NCBI RefSeq assembly: GCF_017357225.1
Contig: NZ_CP071604.1
Span: forward strand, 3,537,001 to 3,601,000
DNA length: 64,000 nt
Direction: 5' to 3'
DNA from: Rhizobium binae
Lineage (GTDB): Bacteria; Pseudomonadota; Alphaproteobacteria; Rhizobiales; Rhizobiaceae
The notes under the pieces are model-generated. The model was not told the origin of the DNA. It ran no database searches and was given only the letters and a program-made list of their open reading frames with translations. Position numbers and translations under genes: made by a program. Of the stretch, positions 16,563 to 25,017 are shown in pieces; within the stretch, counting starts at the first letter, position 1; each line of letters opens with the position of its first letter.

Positions 16563-17150
16563 ATGCGCCCTCGATTTCCGCACCGATTCATCGGCTTCTG
16601 CAGGTTGCTCTCGGCCCTCGTCTTTTCCTCGATGATGGTTGCCGGGCCGGCCGCCGCTCAGAACAACGGTCAGTATACGATGCAGGAAATCATCGATACC
16701 GGCCACTCCTTCTTCGGCTCCGCCAGCGGCGGTCTCGCCAAGGTGGTGGAAAGCGCCTTCCAGAAATACGGCCTGCCGAACGGTTACATTCTCGGACAGG
16801 AAGGCGGCGGCGCCTTCATCGCCGGTCTCACCTATGGCGAAGGCCAGCTGAACACCAAAAACGCCGGCGAGCACCCGCTCTACTGGCAAGGGCCCTCCCT
16901 CGGCATCGACTACGGCGGACAGGGCTCGCGCGTCATGATGCTGGTCTACGATCTGCCCTCCATCGACGGCATCTATGCCCGCTTCGGCGGCGTCAGCGGC
17001 TCGGCCTACGTGATTGCCGGCGTCGGCATGACGGTACTGAAGAACAACGACGTGCTGGTCGTGCCGATCCGCACCGGCGTCGGCGCCCGACTCGGCGTCA
17101 ATGTCGGCTACCTCAAGATCACCCAGGCGCCGACCTGGAACCCCTTCTGA
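16563..17150 (+). CDS. eipA: EipA-type periplasmic envelope integrity protein (DUF1134)
   Basis: A 195-residue secreted protein. The first 33 residues form a Sec signal peptide (MRPRFPHRFIGFCRLLSALV then FSSMMVAGPAAAQ). The DUF1134 domain fills the rest: YTMQEIIDTGHSFFGSASGGLAKVVESAF-like start, GGGAFIAGLTYGEGQL, QGPSLGIDYGGQGSRVMMLVYDLP and GVGMTVLKNNDVLVVPIRTGVGARLG, written here in part. The Brucella homologue EipA supports envelope stress resistance and is CtrA-controlled. The ATG at 16563 is chosen because it starts the signal peptide; the longer frame from 16410 would bury it. The gene is divergent from chpT. Confidence 0.88.
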   Translation: MRPRFPHRFIGFCRLLSALVFSSMMVAGPAAAQNNGQYTMQEIIDTGHSFFGSASGGLAKVVESAFQKYGLPNGYILGQEGGGAFIAGLTYGEGQLNTKNAGEHPLYWQGPSLGIDYGGQGSRVMMLVYDLPSIDGIYARFGGVSGSAYVIAGVGMTVLKNNDVLVVPIRTGVGARLGVNVGYLKITQAPTWNPF

Positions 17151-17366
17151 AGCCGCAGGAGCGTTGGAAACTCTCGCCACCCGCATCGGCGGCCTTGCCC
17201 CGATGCGCCATGCGTGCTTAATCATCACGGATGACCCGGAATATGACACCGAACGCGTAATCGGTTTTCGGATGTCACGTTCCGGCCAACGGAGACGGGA
17301 TTCAGATCTTAGGCCGACTGGGCTGAAATCCTGTTTTGGTATCAACATTGAATCGATGGCCTCGCC

Positions 17367-18527
17367 GTGATCGAATACGCTCTCTTGTTCGGACTGGGCT
17401 TCCTGACCGCGGCCTTCCTCGTCTTTCTGATTTCGCCGGCCGTACACCGCCGCATCGTCTGGTATACAGAAAACCGGCTGAAAGCGACGATGCCGCTGAG
17501 CCCGCAAGAGGTTCGCGCCCAGAAAGATATGGTGCGCGCCCTTTATGCCGCCGAAAACGCGCGCACCACCCAGGACCTTCTGCGTGAACGCGAAAAATCC
17601 CTCTCGCTTCAACTGCGGCATGACTCCCTTGCCGTCGATGCCGGCAGGCTTGCCGCCGATATCGTGGAATTGCAGGCCCAGATCGGCGAGATGCATGTCG
17701 AGGCGGCCGAGCAGCGCTCGCACCTGCGCAAGGATGAGAACTATATCAGCCAGTTGAAGACCAATCTGCATATTGCCGAGCAATCCGCTGCCAACAAGGA
17801 GAGCGAACTGGCGGCAATGCGGACGCGGCTGAGCAAGCTCAGCGAACAAACCGACGGGCTCAGGATCGATCTGGCCGCGCGCGACACAGAGGCGGAAAGC
17901 CTGAAATTGCGCGCCAACGCGCTGCGCGACGAACGCGATACATTGCGACAGGACGTCACCCTGCTGCAGAAGCGGGCCAAGGATGCCGAGCAGAAACTGA
18001 CACAGCAGCAGCACTTGGTGATCCGTCTGGAAGACAAGGCCGCGCGCGAGAGCGCATCCGCCGCCGAGAAGGAAAGCCTGCTCGCCCGCCGTCAGCAGGA
18101 AATCGCCAAGCTGAAGGAGCAGTTGAAAGCCGCCAATGCCGAGATCCGCAAGATCAACCGGCTGCTGCGCGACGCCGGCTTGGCCAAAATGGTGGCGGAC
18201 CTGCCGGCGGAACCGACAGCCGAAAACACAACCGAGTCCATGCTCGATACCGCCGCGGTGGCGGCTGAGATGGGCGAGGATGCCCGCAAGCGCAGCGCCG
18301 CCCTTGCCGAGCGCCTGCAGAAGGCAAAGTCCATCCCCGGACGTGATGGTGCGATCCGCGAGGAGATCGCCTCGATCGCCGCCAATATGGTGGCGCTGAC
18401 CGCACTCAACGAAGGCCCTTCCTCGCCGATCCGAACCTTGCTGCCGGATGCCGGGGCCAAGAATCCGAACGACCGCGTCAGCCTTGCCGACAGGGCGGCC
18501 GCCATCATTGCCAATCCGGTGCGTTAA
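17367..18527 (+). CDS. Membrane-anchored coiled-coil protein of unknown function
   Basis: A 386-residue protein that starts with GTG. One membrane helix lies at about residues 4-26 (ALLFGLGFLTAAFLVFLISP), followed by a long charged coiled coil at about 50-275 (repeated ELAAMRTRLSKL, LRDERDTLRQDV and EQKLTQQQHLV patterns). An Ala/Ser-rich segment and a C-terminal region rich in Ala and small residues (MVALTALNEGPSSPIRTLL) complete it. Topology predicts an N-terminal anchor with a cytoplasmic rod, as in division or polarity scaffolds, but I recognise no family. It follows eipA by 216 nt in the same direction. Its TAA stop lies inside the end of a palindromic repeat. Confidence 0.8.
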   Translation: MIEYALLFGLGFLTAAFLVFLISPAVHRRIVWYTENRLKATMPLSPQEVRAQKDMVRALYAAENARTTQDLLREREKSLSLQLRHDSLAVDAGRLAADIVELQAQIGEMHVEAAEQRSHLRKDENYISQLKTNLHIAEQSAANKESELAAMRTRLSKLSEQTDGLRIDLAARDTEAESLKLRANALRDERDTLRQDVTLLQKRAKDAEQKLTQQQHLVIRLEDKAARESASAAEKESLLARRQQEIAKLKEQLKAANAEIRKINRLLRDAGLAKMVADLPAEPTAENTTESMLDTAAVAAEMGEDARKRSAALAERLQKAKSIPGRDGAIREEIASIAANMVALTALNEGPSSPIRTLLPDAGAKNPNDRVSLADRAAAIIANPVR

Positions 18528-18630
18528 AGCATGTCGCGCAAAAGTGTCCGGCGGTTTTGCGATAACGACATGCGGGAAAATTAAGATCTAAAGCGCGGCG
18601 AGCGGATCTGAAAGATCGCGACGTGCTTTA
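18525..18630. repeat. Interspersed rhizobial palindromic repeat, copy 1
   Basis: About 105 nt with near-perfect terminal inverted repeats (TAAAGCATGTCGC at the left, GCGACGTGCTTTA at the right). An internal inverted pair is also present (GCATGTCGCGCAAAA and TTTTGCGATAACGACATGC). A second copy in the same orientation lies at 50954-51064. The left end supplies the stop codon of the preceding gene, and the right end abuts the SpoU gene's stop. Confidence 0.8.
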
Positions 18631-18634
18631 GCGG

Positions 18635-19459
18635 TCAGATCCGCCCCATGGCCGAGGCCATGGAAAACAGCGCGATCCCCGTCGCTGTCGCCGCATTGAG
18701 GCTGTCGAGCTCGTCCGATTGCGGGATGCGCGCGCTCTGAAAGCGGGCCAGAAGCGCCTCCGGCAAGCCCTCCCCCTCCGTGCCGACGACGAGTGCCATG
18801 CGTGCTGCAGCCGGAATGGCGCGAATGTCCGTCTTGCCGTGGGGCGAAAGCGTCCAGATGGCAAAACCCCCTTCGGCGAGCGCAAGGAGCAGGTCCAGTG
18901 CCTTGCCGCCGCGCCGGTGTGGAACGCGCAGCACCGAACCGACGGACACACGCAGGGCTTTGCGATATAGAGGGTCACAGGAAGTTTCGTCGAACAGCAC
19001 GGCATCTGCCCGGAAGGCGGCGGCGTTGCGGAACATCGAGCCGGCATTGTCGTGATTGGAAATGCCGCATCCGACGAGGACCAGCGCCCGCTCCGGCAGG
19101 GCGTCAATGAGTGCTGCCCCGTCACGCTCCTCCCGCCGGCCAAGCGCCAGAACGCCTCGATGCAGATGGAAACCGACGATGCAGGCAAGCGCGTCAGCCT
19201 CGGCGACATAGACCGGCACGTCGGCCGGAAACAGGTCCAGGATCGGCAGGAGGCCTGCGACGCGGTTACGCAGCAGCAGTATCTTTTCGGCGCGAAAGCC
19301 GCGGCCTTCCGAATGCGCCTCGGCGAGCATCCTAAGCACGACGGTCCCCTCGGCGATGAAGCGGTTCTCCCGCCCGGTCAGGTCGCGCTCGCGGATATCC
19401 CGGAATTCCGCGATGCGCGGATCGTCGGCATTTGCGATGGCGATCGGGGCAGCGACCAT
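18635..19459 (-). CDS. SpoU/TrmH-family RNA 2'-O-ribose methyltransferase
   Basis: A 274-residue SPOUT-class methyltransferase. The N-terminal substrate-binding region (about 1-110) is followed by the knotted catalytic domain with motif 1 NHDNAGSMFRNA, motif 2 MALVVGTEGEGLPEALL and motif 3 IPQSDELDSLNAATATGIAL, which form the S-adenosylmethionine pocket. Such enzymes methylate tRNA or rRNA riboses; the target nucleotide cannot be read here. It starts 7 nt after the small membrane gene upstream, so the two form an operon. Confidence 0.92.
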   Translation of the reverse strand: MVAAPIAIANADDPRIAEFRDIRERDLTGRENRFIAEGTVVLRMLAEAHSEGRGFRAEKILLLRNRVAGLLPILDLFPADVPVYVAEADALACIVGFHLHRGVLALGRREERDGAALIDALPERALVLVGCGISNHDNAGSMFRNAAAFRADAVLFDETSCDPLYRKALRVSVGSVLRVPHRRGGKALDLLLALAEGGFAIWTLSPHGKTDIRAIPAAARMALVVGTEGEGLPEALLARFQSARIPQSDELDSLNAATATGIALFSMASAMGRI

Positions 19460-19466
19460 GTCGGCC

Positions 19467-19847
19467 TCAATTGCCCGTGACGGTCAGGTCAGCGACGGTG
19501 CGGCCGGTCCGGAGATCGAAGATCAGCGCCTGGCCCTTGCCCTCGACGGTCTGACCGTAAAACAGGATCTGTCCCGCCGAGAACGAGGTCGACTGCACCT
19601 TGAAACCCAGCGGCAGGGAAACGGTCGCTGCAAGCGGCGCATCCGAGGGCACACCGGAGGCGGCAGTGGGAGCCGTCTCCTTCGGCTCGCGCATCGTCTT
19701 GTAGACAACCGCGCCGAAGACCGCCATAAGGCTCACGAACATGATGGCGCCGGAAACGATCTGCAGGCGGACCATCTTGCGCCGGACACTTTCCATCGCC
19801 GGATCAAGGGGCTTCTCTTCCTGGTCGTCTGGCTCGATTGCTGTCAT
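19467..19847 (-). CDS. Small single-span membrane protein (DUF6476-like), unknown function
   Basis: A 126-residue protein. It has a charged cytoplasmic N-terminus (MTAIEPDDQEEKPLDPAMES), one membrane helix at about 35-56 (IVSGAIMFVSLMAVFGAVVY) and an extracytoplasmic beta-rich tail ending DLRTGRTVADLTVTGN. The ATG at 19847 is chosen because the sequence further upstream belongs to the divergent pseudouridine synthase gene. I relate it tentatively, from memory, to the DUF6476 proteins found beside rluD-like genes. It is co-transcribed with the SpoU methyltransferase. Confidence 0.75.
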   Translation of the reverse strand: MTAIEPDDQEEKPLDPAMESVRRKMVRLQIVSGAIMFVSLMAVFGAVVYKTMREPKETAPTAASGVPSDAPLAATVSLPLGFKVQSTSFSAGQILFYGQTVEGKGQALIFDLRTGRTVADLTVTGN

Positions 19848-19887
19848 CTGTGCGTCCCGTTCAAAAATATGTCGGAGAAAAAGCGTC

Positions 19888-20913
19888 TTGAGCGACCCCT
19901 TTAAACAAGCAGCCGGCATTAGAAAAGTCCTGACCGCCGATGAAACCGCCGAAGGCCGGCTCGACGCCTGGCTGACGGCGCAGGTCGGCGAGGATTTTTC
20001 CCGCAGCCGTATCAAGGCGCTGATCAAAGAGGGGCAGGTTTCTTTGCGAGGCGAGCAGGTTACCGATCCGCAGCGCAAGGTGCGCGTCGGCGACAGTTTC
20101 GAAATCACCCTGCCCGAGCCTGAAGACCCGACTCCAAAGGGCGAAGATATCCCGCTCGACATCCTTTATGAGGACGATGACCTCATCGTCATATCGAAAC
20201 CGGCGGGTCTGGTCGTCCATCCCGGCTCCGGTAACTGGACAGGAACGCTGGTCAACGCGCTGATATATCATTGCGGCGATACGCTTTCCGGCGTCGGCGG
20301 TGTGCGCCGCCCCGGCATTGTCCATCGTCTCGACAAGGACACGACAGGGGTCATGGTCGTCGCCAAAAACGACATTGCCCATCGCCACCTCTCGCTCCAG
20401 TTTGCCGACCATGGCCGCACCATGCCGCTGGAGCGGGCCTATCAGGCAATCGTCTGGGGCCGCCCCCGGTCGCTGACAGGCACGGTTGACGCGCCGCTCG
20501 GCCGCGCCACCGGCGATCGCACCCGCCGCGCCGTCAAGCGCCCCGACAGCCAAGACGCCGACGAGGCGATCACCCATTACGAGGTGATCGAGCGCTTCCA
20601 CGAAACCCCGGACGCGACGGCGCTCGCCTCGCTGGTCGAGTGCCGCCTCGAAACCGGCCGCACCCACCAGATCCGTGTGCATATGGCCCATATCGGCCAC
20701 CCGCTGCTCGGCGACACGGTCTACGGAGCCGGCTTCAGGACCAAGGCCAATCTGCTGCCCGAAGAGATCCGCAGACTGGTCAACGGGTTCGACCGCCAGG
20801 CGCTGCATGCCTTCATGCTGCAATTCGAGCATCCCCGCAGCGGCGAACTCATGCATTTCGAGGTATCGCTGCCACAAGATATGGTGGAACTTGTGGAGGC
20901 ATTGCGGAGTTAG
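19888..20913 (+). CDS. RluA-family (RluD-like) 23S rRNA pseudouridine synthase
   Basis: A 341-residue enzyme. The S4 RNA-binding domain lies at about residues 20-70, followed by the pseudouridine synthase domain with motif I KPAGLVVHPG and motif II GIVHRLDKDTTG (catalytic D149). The later ETGRTHQIRVHMAHIGHPLLGD segment and the C-terminal HAFMLQFEHP are typical of RluD/RluC. The start is TTG at 19888, preceded by GGAG (19874-19877); the two S4 helices begin soon after. It is divergent from the small membrane gene (40-nt gap) and is followed by rpoH. Confidence 0.92.
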   Translation: MSDPFKQAAGIRKVLTADETAEGRLDAWLTAQVGEDFSRSRIKALIKEGQVSLRGEQVTDPQRKVRVGDSFEITLPEPEDPTPKGEDIPLDILYEDDDLIVISKPAGLVVHPGSGNWTGTLVNALIYHCGDTLSGVGGVRRPGIVHRLDKDTTGVMVVAKNDIAHRHLSLQFADHGRTMPLERAYQAIVWGRPRSLTGTVDAPLGRATGDRTRRAVKRPDSQDADEAITHYEVIERFHETPDATALASLVECRLETGRTHQIRVHMAHIGHPLLGDTVYGAGFRTKANLLPEEIRRLVNGFDRQALHAFMLQFEHPRSGELMHFEVSLPQDMVELVEALRS

Positions 20914-20938
20914 AGGGAACTGCGGAATTCTGCCTCCC

Positions 20939-20960
20939 CGTCTCACACCTTCGTGAGACG
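20939..20960 (+). terminator. Hairpin downstream of the pseudouridine synthase gene
   Basis: CGTCTCAC-ACCTTC-GTGAGACG is a perfect 8-bp stem 26 nt after the stop. It lacks a U-tract and lies immediately upstream of the rpoH promoter-like boxes, so it could also be a regulatory element. Confidence 0.45.
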
Positions 20961-20963
20961 CGC

Positions 20964-20992
20964 CTTGAACCGCCGTTTCGCCATACTTATCT
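20964..20992 (+). promoter_or_regulatory. Heat-shock (sigma-32-type) promoter candidate of rpoH
   Basis: CTTG at 20964-20967, an 18-nt spacer, then CTTATCT at 20986-20992. This matches the alphaproteobacterial RpoH consensus CTTG-N17/18-CYTATNT. It lies about 110 nt upstream of the rpoH ATG. Confidence 0.6.
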
Positions 20993-21102
20993 GTATATAG
21001 ACTTAGTGCGGGCTTGGAACAAAAGCCGCACGCTCCGGTTCGCCTTTTAACGCGGGGGCGCGTTTTCATCGGGAGCCGGAATTCACTTTAGGAGGGTGCA
21101 CA

Positions 21103-22011
21103 ATGGCCCGAAATACCTTGCCGTCCATAACCGCCGGCGAAGCCGGCCTCAATCGTTATCTCGACGAAATCCGCAAATTTCCGATGCTCGAGCCGCAGCA
21201 GGAGTATATGCTGGCGAAGCGTTATGCCGAGCACGGCGACCGCGACGCCGCTCACAAGCTCGTCACCAGCCATCTGCGCCTCGTCGCGAAGATCGCCATG
21301 GGTTATCGCGGCTACGGCCTGCCGATCGGCGAAGTTGTCTCCGAAGGCAATGTCGGCCTGATGCAGGCTGTCAAGAAATTCGATCCGGAGCGTGGCTTCC
21401 GCCTCGCCACCTATGCCATGTGGTGGATCAAGGCCTCGATACAGGAATATATCCTGCGCTCGTGGTCGCTGGTGAAGATGGGGACGACCGCAAACCAGAA
21501 GCGCCTGTTTTTCAACCTGCGCCGGCTAAAGGGCCGTATTCAGGCGATCGACGATGGCGACCTGAAGCCGGAGCACGTATCGGAAATCGCCACCAAGCTG
21601 AACGTCTCGGAGGAGGAGGTCATTTCGATGAACCGCCGTCTCTCCGGCGACGCCTCGCTGAACGCGCCGATCAAGGCGGCCGAAGGCGACAGCGGTCAAT
21701 GGCAGGACTGGCTTGTGGACGAGCACGACAGCCAGGAAGACGTGCTAATCGAACAGGACGAGCTCGAAACCCGCCGGCGCATGCTGAGCAAGGCAATGAG
21801 TGTGCTGAACGAACGCGAGCGCCGCATCTTCGAGGCCCGCCGCCTCGCCGAGGAGCCGGTGACCCTGGAAGACCTGTCGGCCGAATTCGACATCAGCCGC
21901 GAACGCGTCCGCCAGATCGAGGTTCGCGCCTTCGAAAAGGTGCAGGACGCTGTCCGCAAGGAAGCCCTGGAACGCGCCAAAGCTATCCGCGTCGTCGAAG
22001 CCACGGCCTGA
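21103..22011 (+). CDS. rpoH: RNA polymerase sigma-32 factor RpoH
   Basis: A 302-residue heat-shock sigma factor. Region 2 contains AHKLVTSHLRLVAKIAMGYRG (19 of its residues are diagnostic) and the -10 recognition helix FRLATYAMWWIKASIQEYIL. The RpoH box is NQKRLFFNLRRLKGRIQ, which binds core polymerase and DnaK. Region 4 has LSAEFDISRERVRQIEVRAF. AGGAGGG precedes the ATG at 21103. It is closest in character to rhizobial RpoH1, the main heat and oxidative stress factor. A heat-shock-like promoter upstream suggests self-activation. Confidence 0.96.
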   Translation: MARNTLPSITAGEAGLNRYLDEIRKFPMLEPQQEYMLAKRYAEHGDRDAAHKLVTSHLRLVAKIAMGYRGYGLPIGEVVSEGNVGLMQAVKKFDPERGFRLATYAMWWIKASIQEYILRSWSLVKMGTTANQKRLFFNLRRLKGRIQAIDDGDLKPEHVSEIATKLNVSEEEVISMNRRLSGDASLNAPIKAAEGDSGQWQDWLVDEHDSQEDVLIEQDELETRRRMLSKAMSVLNERERRIFEARRLAEEPVTLEDLSAEFDISRERVRQIEVRAFEKVQDAVRKEALERAKAIRVVEATA

Positions 22012-22031
22012 TACGGCTGAAGTCTAATTGG

Positions 22032-22069
22032 CAACGCCATCTCCCCAGCGCGGGAGGTGGCGTTGTTGT
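22032..22069 (+). terminator. rpoH terminator
   Basis: A 14-bp stem (22032-22045 with 22052-22065) containing one G-T pair and a 6-nt loop, followed by TTGTTGTG. It lies 20 nt after the rpoH stop. Confidence 0.8.
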
Positions 22070-22074
22070 GTCTG

Positions 22075-22440
22075 AGGTGAGGCTTAGGGAGGACGCGAGA
22101 CGTGGCCAAGAGTCCCCTTCTCCTCAGCGGGGGACCGAAGGACGGGTTGAGATGCGCGGCTCAACCCCGGTCGATGCCAGCAGGCAGATGAGGGGGTGAG
22201 CGGCGAAGCCGCGAATGCGCTGAGCGCAAGCGAAGTTCAATTTGAACGGCGCGCCCTGTCGACACCCTCATCCGGCCCTTCGGATCATTTCTCCCCGCTC
22301 GGGAGAAGAGGGGAGCCAAGCCCGCTTGCCCGGAGGGATCGGATCCGGCCGCGCATACTCTTAACCAAACTGGGAAGGGTGGCGGCGACCGGATGAAGGG
22401 AGGCGCAAGCGAAGGATAATGAAATACCCCTCACCGCCCC
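22075..22440. repeat. Mosaic intergenic repeat region
   Basis: About 365 nt without a gene. Inverted, degenerate copies of a motif recur: CTTCTCCTCAGCGGGGGA with CAGATGAGGGGGTGAGCGG on one side, and CACCCTCATCCGGCCC with TTTCTCCCCGCTCGGGAGAAG on the other. Such CCCTCATCCG/CTCCCCGC blocks are widespread in rhizobial intergenic DNA. It separates rpoH from the convergent 834-residue gene. Confidence 0.5.
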
Positions 22441-22451
22441 CGCGAAACACC

Positions 22452-24956
22452 TCACTGGCTCGTCGACACATCTCCGAGCGCGGTCCATTCCTTGATGGCG
22501 GTATTGAAGGCATCCGTTCCCGTGCCGCCCTTCTCCATCGTCAGCAGCGCGCGGCGGCCGTTGCGGTAGGTGATCGGAATATCGATCCAGTTGCGGGTCG
22601 ACATCAGGTCGAGATTGGCCTTGCGCGCGTCGGGATAATCATTGAGCGCGATCATGTGGAAATCGTCGGTGATCTTGGCCGGAACCGCAATCAGCGCGTC
22701 GCCACGATCCTGTTCCGTGCGCTTCATCGAGATGCGCTGGACGCTGTCGATGCTGCCGCCTTCGAAATTGGGCGGCACCGAGAAGACGATCTCGACAAGA
22801 TGGCTTGCCGGCAGCGACGGATCGGAGTTGCGCTTGAAAGTGACGAGAGCCGAGAGATTACGCTCGGGAACGGTGATATTGCCCTGGACGGTCGCTTCCT
22901 GCCGGCCACCCTGGCCGGCCTCGCGCTGTACACTCCAGACGACCGTTCCCTCGATCGCCGTCGGCGAGCTCTGGCCGATACGCTCCTCGTAGAGGAACAT
23001 CTTCTCCGACGTCCCAACCGGGGCGGCCTGCTGCGGCGATGCCGCCGGACCGTTCGGCGTCAGCGTTTCCGGCCGGGCGGTATCGCCTTGCGCGCTGGCA
23101 GGCGGCGTATCCGCAGCCGCGACATTCTGCTCGGCCACCGATTTCCCTTCGGCGGTCGGCGTTCCCGGCACGGACGCCGGGCCGCTGTCGACTTCAGTCC
23201 CATCGGAAAGCAGCCGCTGGGTGAATTTGGAATTGGCCGCCGCACCGTCATTGTTCAATGATGCCACTTGCTGGTCCGGCTGTGCCGGTGCTGGTGCCGC
23301 CGGCGTGTTCTGCGCTTCCGGCGCGGCTGGCTGGGCTGACGCCGGCGTGCTGGGCGGAGCAGGCGTTTCGGAACTCGCCGGCGTCATGGCCGCCTCGTTC
23401 CTCGTGGCCTGCGATGGCGCAGAGCTGACAAGCCCGTCGACCATTGCCACCAACGCCTCCCTGTTCATCCAGCCGGCATAGACGCCGCCGCCGATCAGGA
23501 TAAGCGCGAAGATGAGGGTGATTATCGTGCCGATACCGAAGCGCCGCCGCTTCGGCTCCATGCGGAAATTCTTGCCCTGCAGCTTGGCGGCGACAATCTG
23601 ATCGATATCCATCGTCGGATTGGCGTCGTCATCGTCAGCGGCGAGCGATCCGCGGCGGTCATACCCGCGCAGTGCCTTGGCTTCGCGCCATGCCTCGCTC
23701 GGCGCGCCGGCGGCGGGCGCGGCCTTGCCATCGTGCACTTCAGCAAAAATATCGACATCGTCGAAATGCGAGGAAACCGGCGTCTTCTTGTTGCTGCCAG
23801 CCTCGATCGGCGGCAGATCGTCGAAGGCGGCCGTTTCCCAGGAGAAACTCTCCTTGGCAGCCGGCATGACCGCCGCGGGTGCGATCTTTTCGAGGCTCGA
23901 TATCACCTCTTCGAAGGCGCGCGCCGAGGTGTCGGCGGCGACCGGAGCAGTTTCCGAATATTGCCGAAGCTCCTCTTCCGCCCATTCGGTCTCGGCATCC
24001 TTCGGCGCCGGAGCCGGTGTTTCGGCCGCGGGTTCGGTCCAGACCGGGTCGAAATGCGCAGCCGCATCCGCCTGCAGCGGCGCCTCTTGGCTGTGTTCGA
24101 CGAATTCCTGCGCACGATTGAAATCGGCGACCGGCTCGACCAGCCGATTGGACGCGTGCTCTATGCCGCGCGCGACCGGCTGAAACGATTCGACGGGCTC
24201 GTAAGCCGCCTCGGCCGGCTTGTGGCTTTCAACGGCCGCCGCTTCGGCCGCGACCTGTTCGGCTTGTGCCGGAAACGGCTCGCCGGCTCGATCTTCGTCG
24301 GCTTGCTCGTAGCCATGCTCGGCAGGCGACGGTTCGAAGCCGCCATGGTCAGACGCCACCGCTTCGCCAGCGACCTCACGCGCCTCGCCGGCATGCCATT
24401 CCTCGGCCGGCGCCTCCTCCTCATGAGAGGGATGCCAGTATGATTCAATGGGCGATTCCGTCTCGGTCGAAACCGGTGTTTCCACGAGCGCGGGCTCTGC
24501 AGGCTCAGGTTCTGCAGACTCGACGTCCTCGGCTACGACCTCTTCCGCAGCTTCCTGCGGTGCGGCGGCTTCGACGCGATCGGGGTCATCGACGGCCTCT
24601 GCCGCCGGTGGTTCCGCATCGGCTTCATCGATCGGCTCGTCGACGGCCGGCTGCGCCACGTGCGCCGGTTCGCTTTCACCGCGAGCCGCAAGTTCTTCGA
24701 CGGGATCTGGCGCGGCGACGGCCGCAGCCTCATCGAGCGACACCGCCTCGGAGTGTTCACCCTCCACTTCGCGGATGGCGGCCTCGAGCTTTTCGAGCTG
24801 GCGTTGCAGCATGGCTTCCGGCGGACGCGGCTTCATGTTCTCGAGCTGCCGCTGCACTGCGCCGCGGGCACGTTCGTAGACCTTTACCCGCATCTCGGGG
24901 GTATTTTCGGCCAGGCCGTCGACGGCCCGCCGAATGACTGCAATAAAATCCGCCAT
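22452..24956 (-). CDS. Large single-span membrane protein with acidic N-terminus, unknown function
   Basis: An 834-residue protein. Residues 1-70 are helical and charged (RRAVDGLAENTPEMRVKVYE). Residues 70-450 are low-complexity, rich in Glu, Ala and Pro. One membrane helix follows a basic KRRRFG stretch at about 473-497, then a Pro/Ala/Ser-rich spacer (about 510-640). A conserved-looking C-terminal domain of about 180 residues includes MFLYEERIGQSSPTAIEGTV and ends in TMEKGGTGTDAFNTAIKEWT. Topology suggests a long cytoplasmic acidic arm and a periplasmic domain. It lies 61 nt downstream of purA in the same direction. I recognise no function. Confidence 0.85.
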   Translation of the reverse strand: MADFIAVIRRAVDGLAENTPEMRVKVYERARGAVQRQLENMKPRPPEAMLQRQLEKLEAAIREVEGEHSEAVSLDEAAAVAAPDPVEELAARGESEPAHVAQPAVDEPIDEADAEPPAAEAVDDPDRVEAAAPQEAAEEVVAEDVESAEPEPAEPALVETPVSTETESPIESYWHPSHEEEAPAEEWHAGEAREVAGEAVASDHGGFEPSPAEHGYEQADEDRAGEPFPAQAEQVAAEAAAVESHKPAEAAYEPVESFQPVARGIEHASNRLVEPVADFNRAQEFVEHSQEAPLQADAAAHFDPVWTEPAAETPAPAPKDAETEWAEEELRQYSETAPVAADTSARAFEEVISSLEKIAPAAVMPAAKESFSWETAAFDDLPPIEAGSNKKTPVSSHFDDVDIFAEVHDGKAAPAAGAPSEAWREAKALRGYDRRGSLAADDDDANPTMDIDQIVAAKLQGKNFRMEPKRRRFGIGTIITLIFALILIGGGVYAGWMNREALVAMVDGLVSSAPSQATRNEAAMTPASSETPAPPSTPASAQPAAPEAQNTPAAPAPAQPDQQVASLNNDGAAANSKFTQRLLSDGTEVDSGPASVPGTPTAEGKSVAEQNVAAADTPPASAQGDTARPETLTPNGPAASPQQAAPVGTSEKMFLYEERIGQSSPTAIEGTVVWSVQREAGQGGRQEATVQGNITVPERNLSALVTFKRNSDPSLPASHLVEIVFSVPPNFEGGSIDSVQRISMKRTEQDRGDALIAVPAKITDDFHMIALNDYPDARKANLDLMSTRNWIDIPITYRNGRRALLTMEKGGTGTDAFNTAIKEWTALGDVSTSQ

Positions 24957-25017
24957 CAGTACTTTCTCAAGAAGTCCGGTATTCTCCCGAACCTATCCTC
25001 CACAGTGACCGGTGACC

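Noticed and set aside
16491..18014. 507-codon minus-strand frame across eipA and the coiled-coil gene
   Set aside because: Spans two genes with sense-strand signal peptide and coiled coil; composition of a shadow frame.
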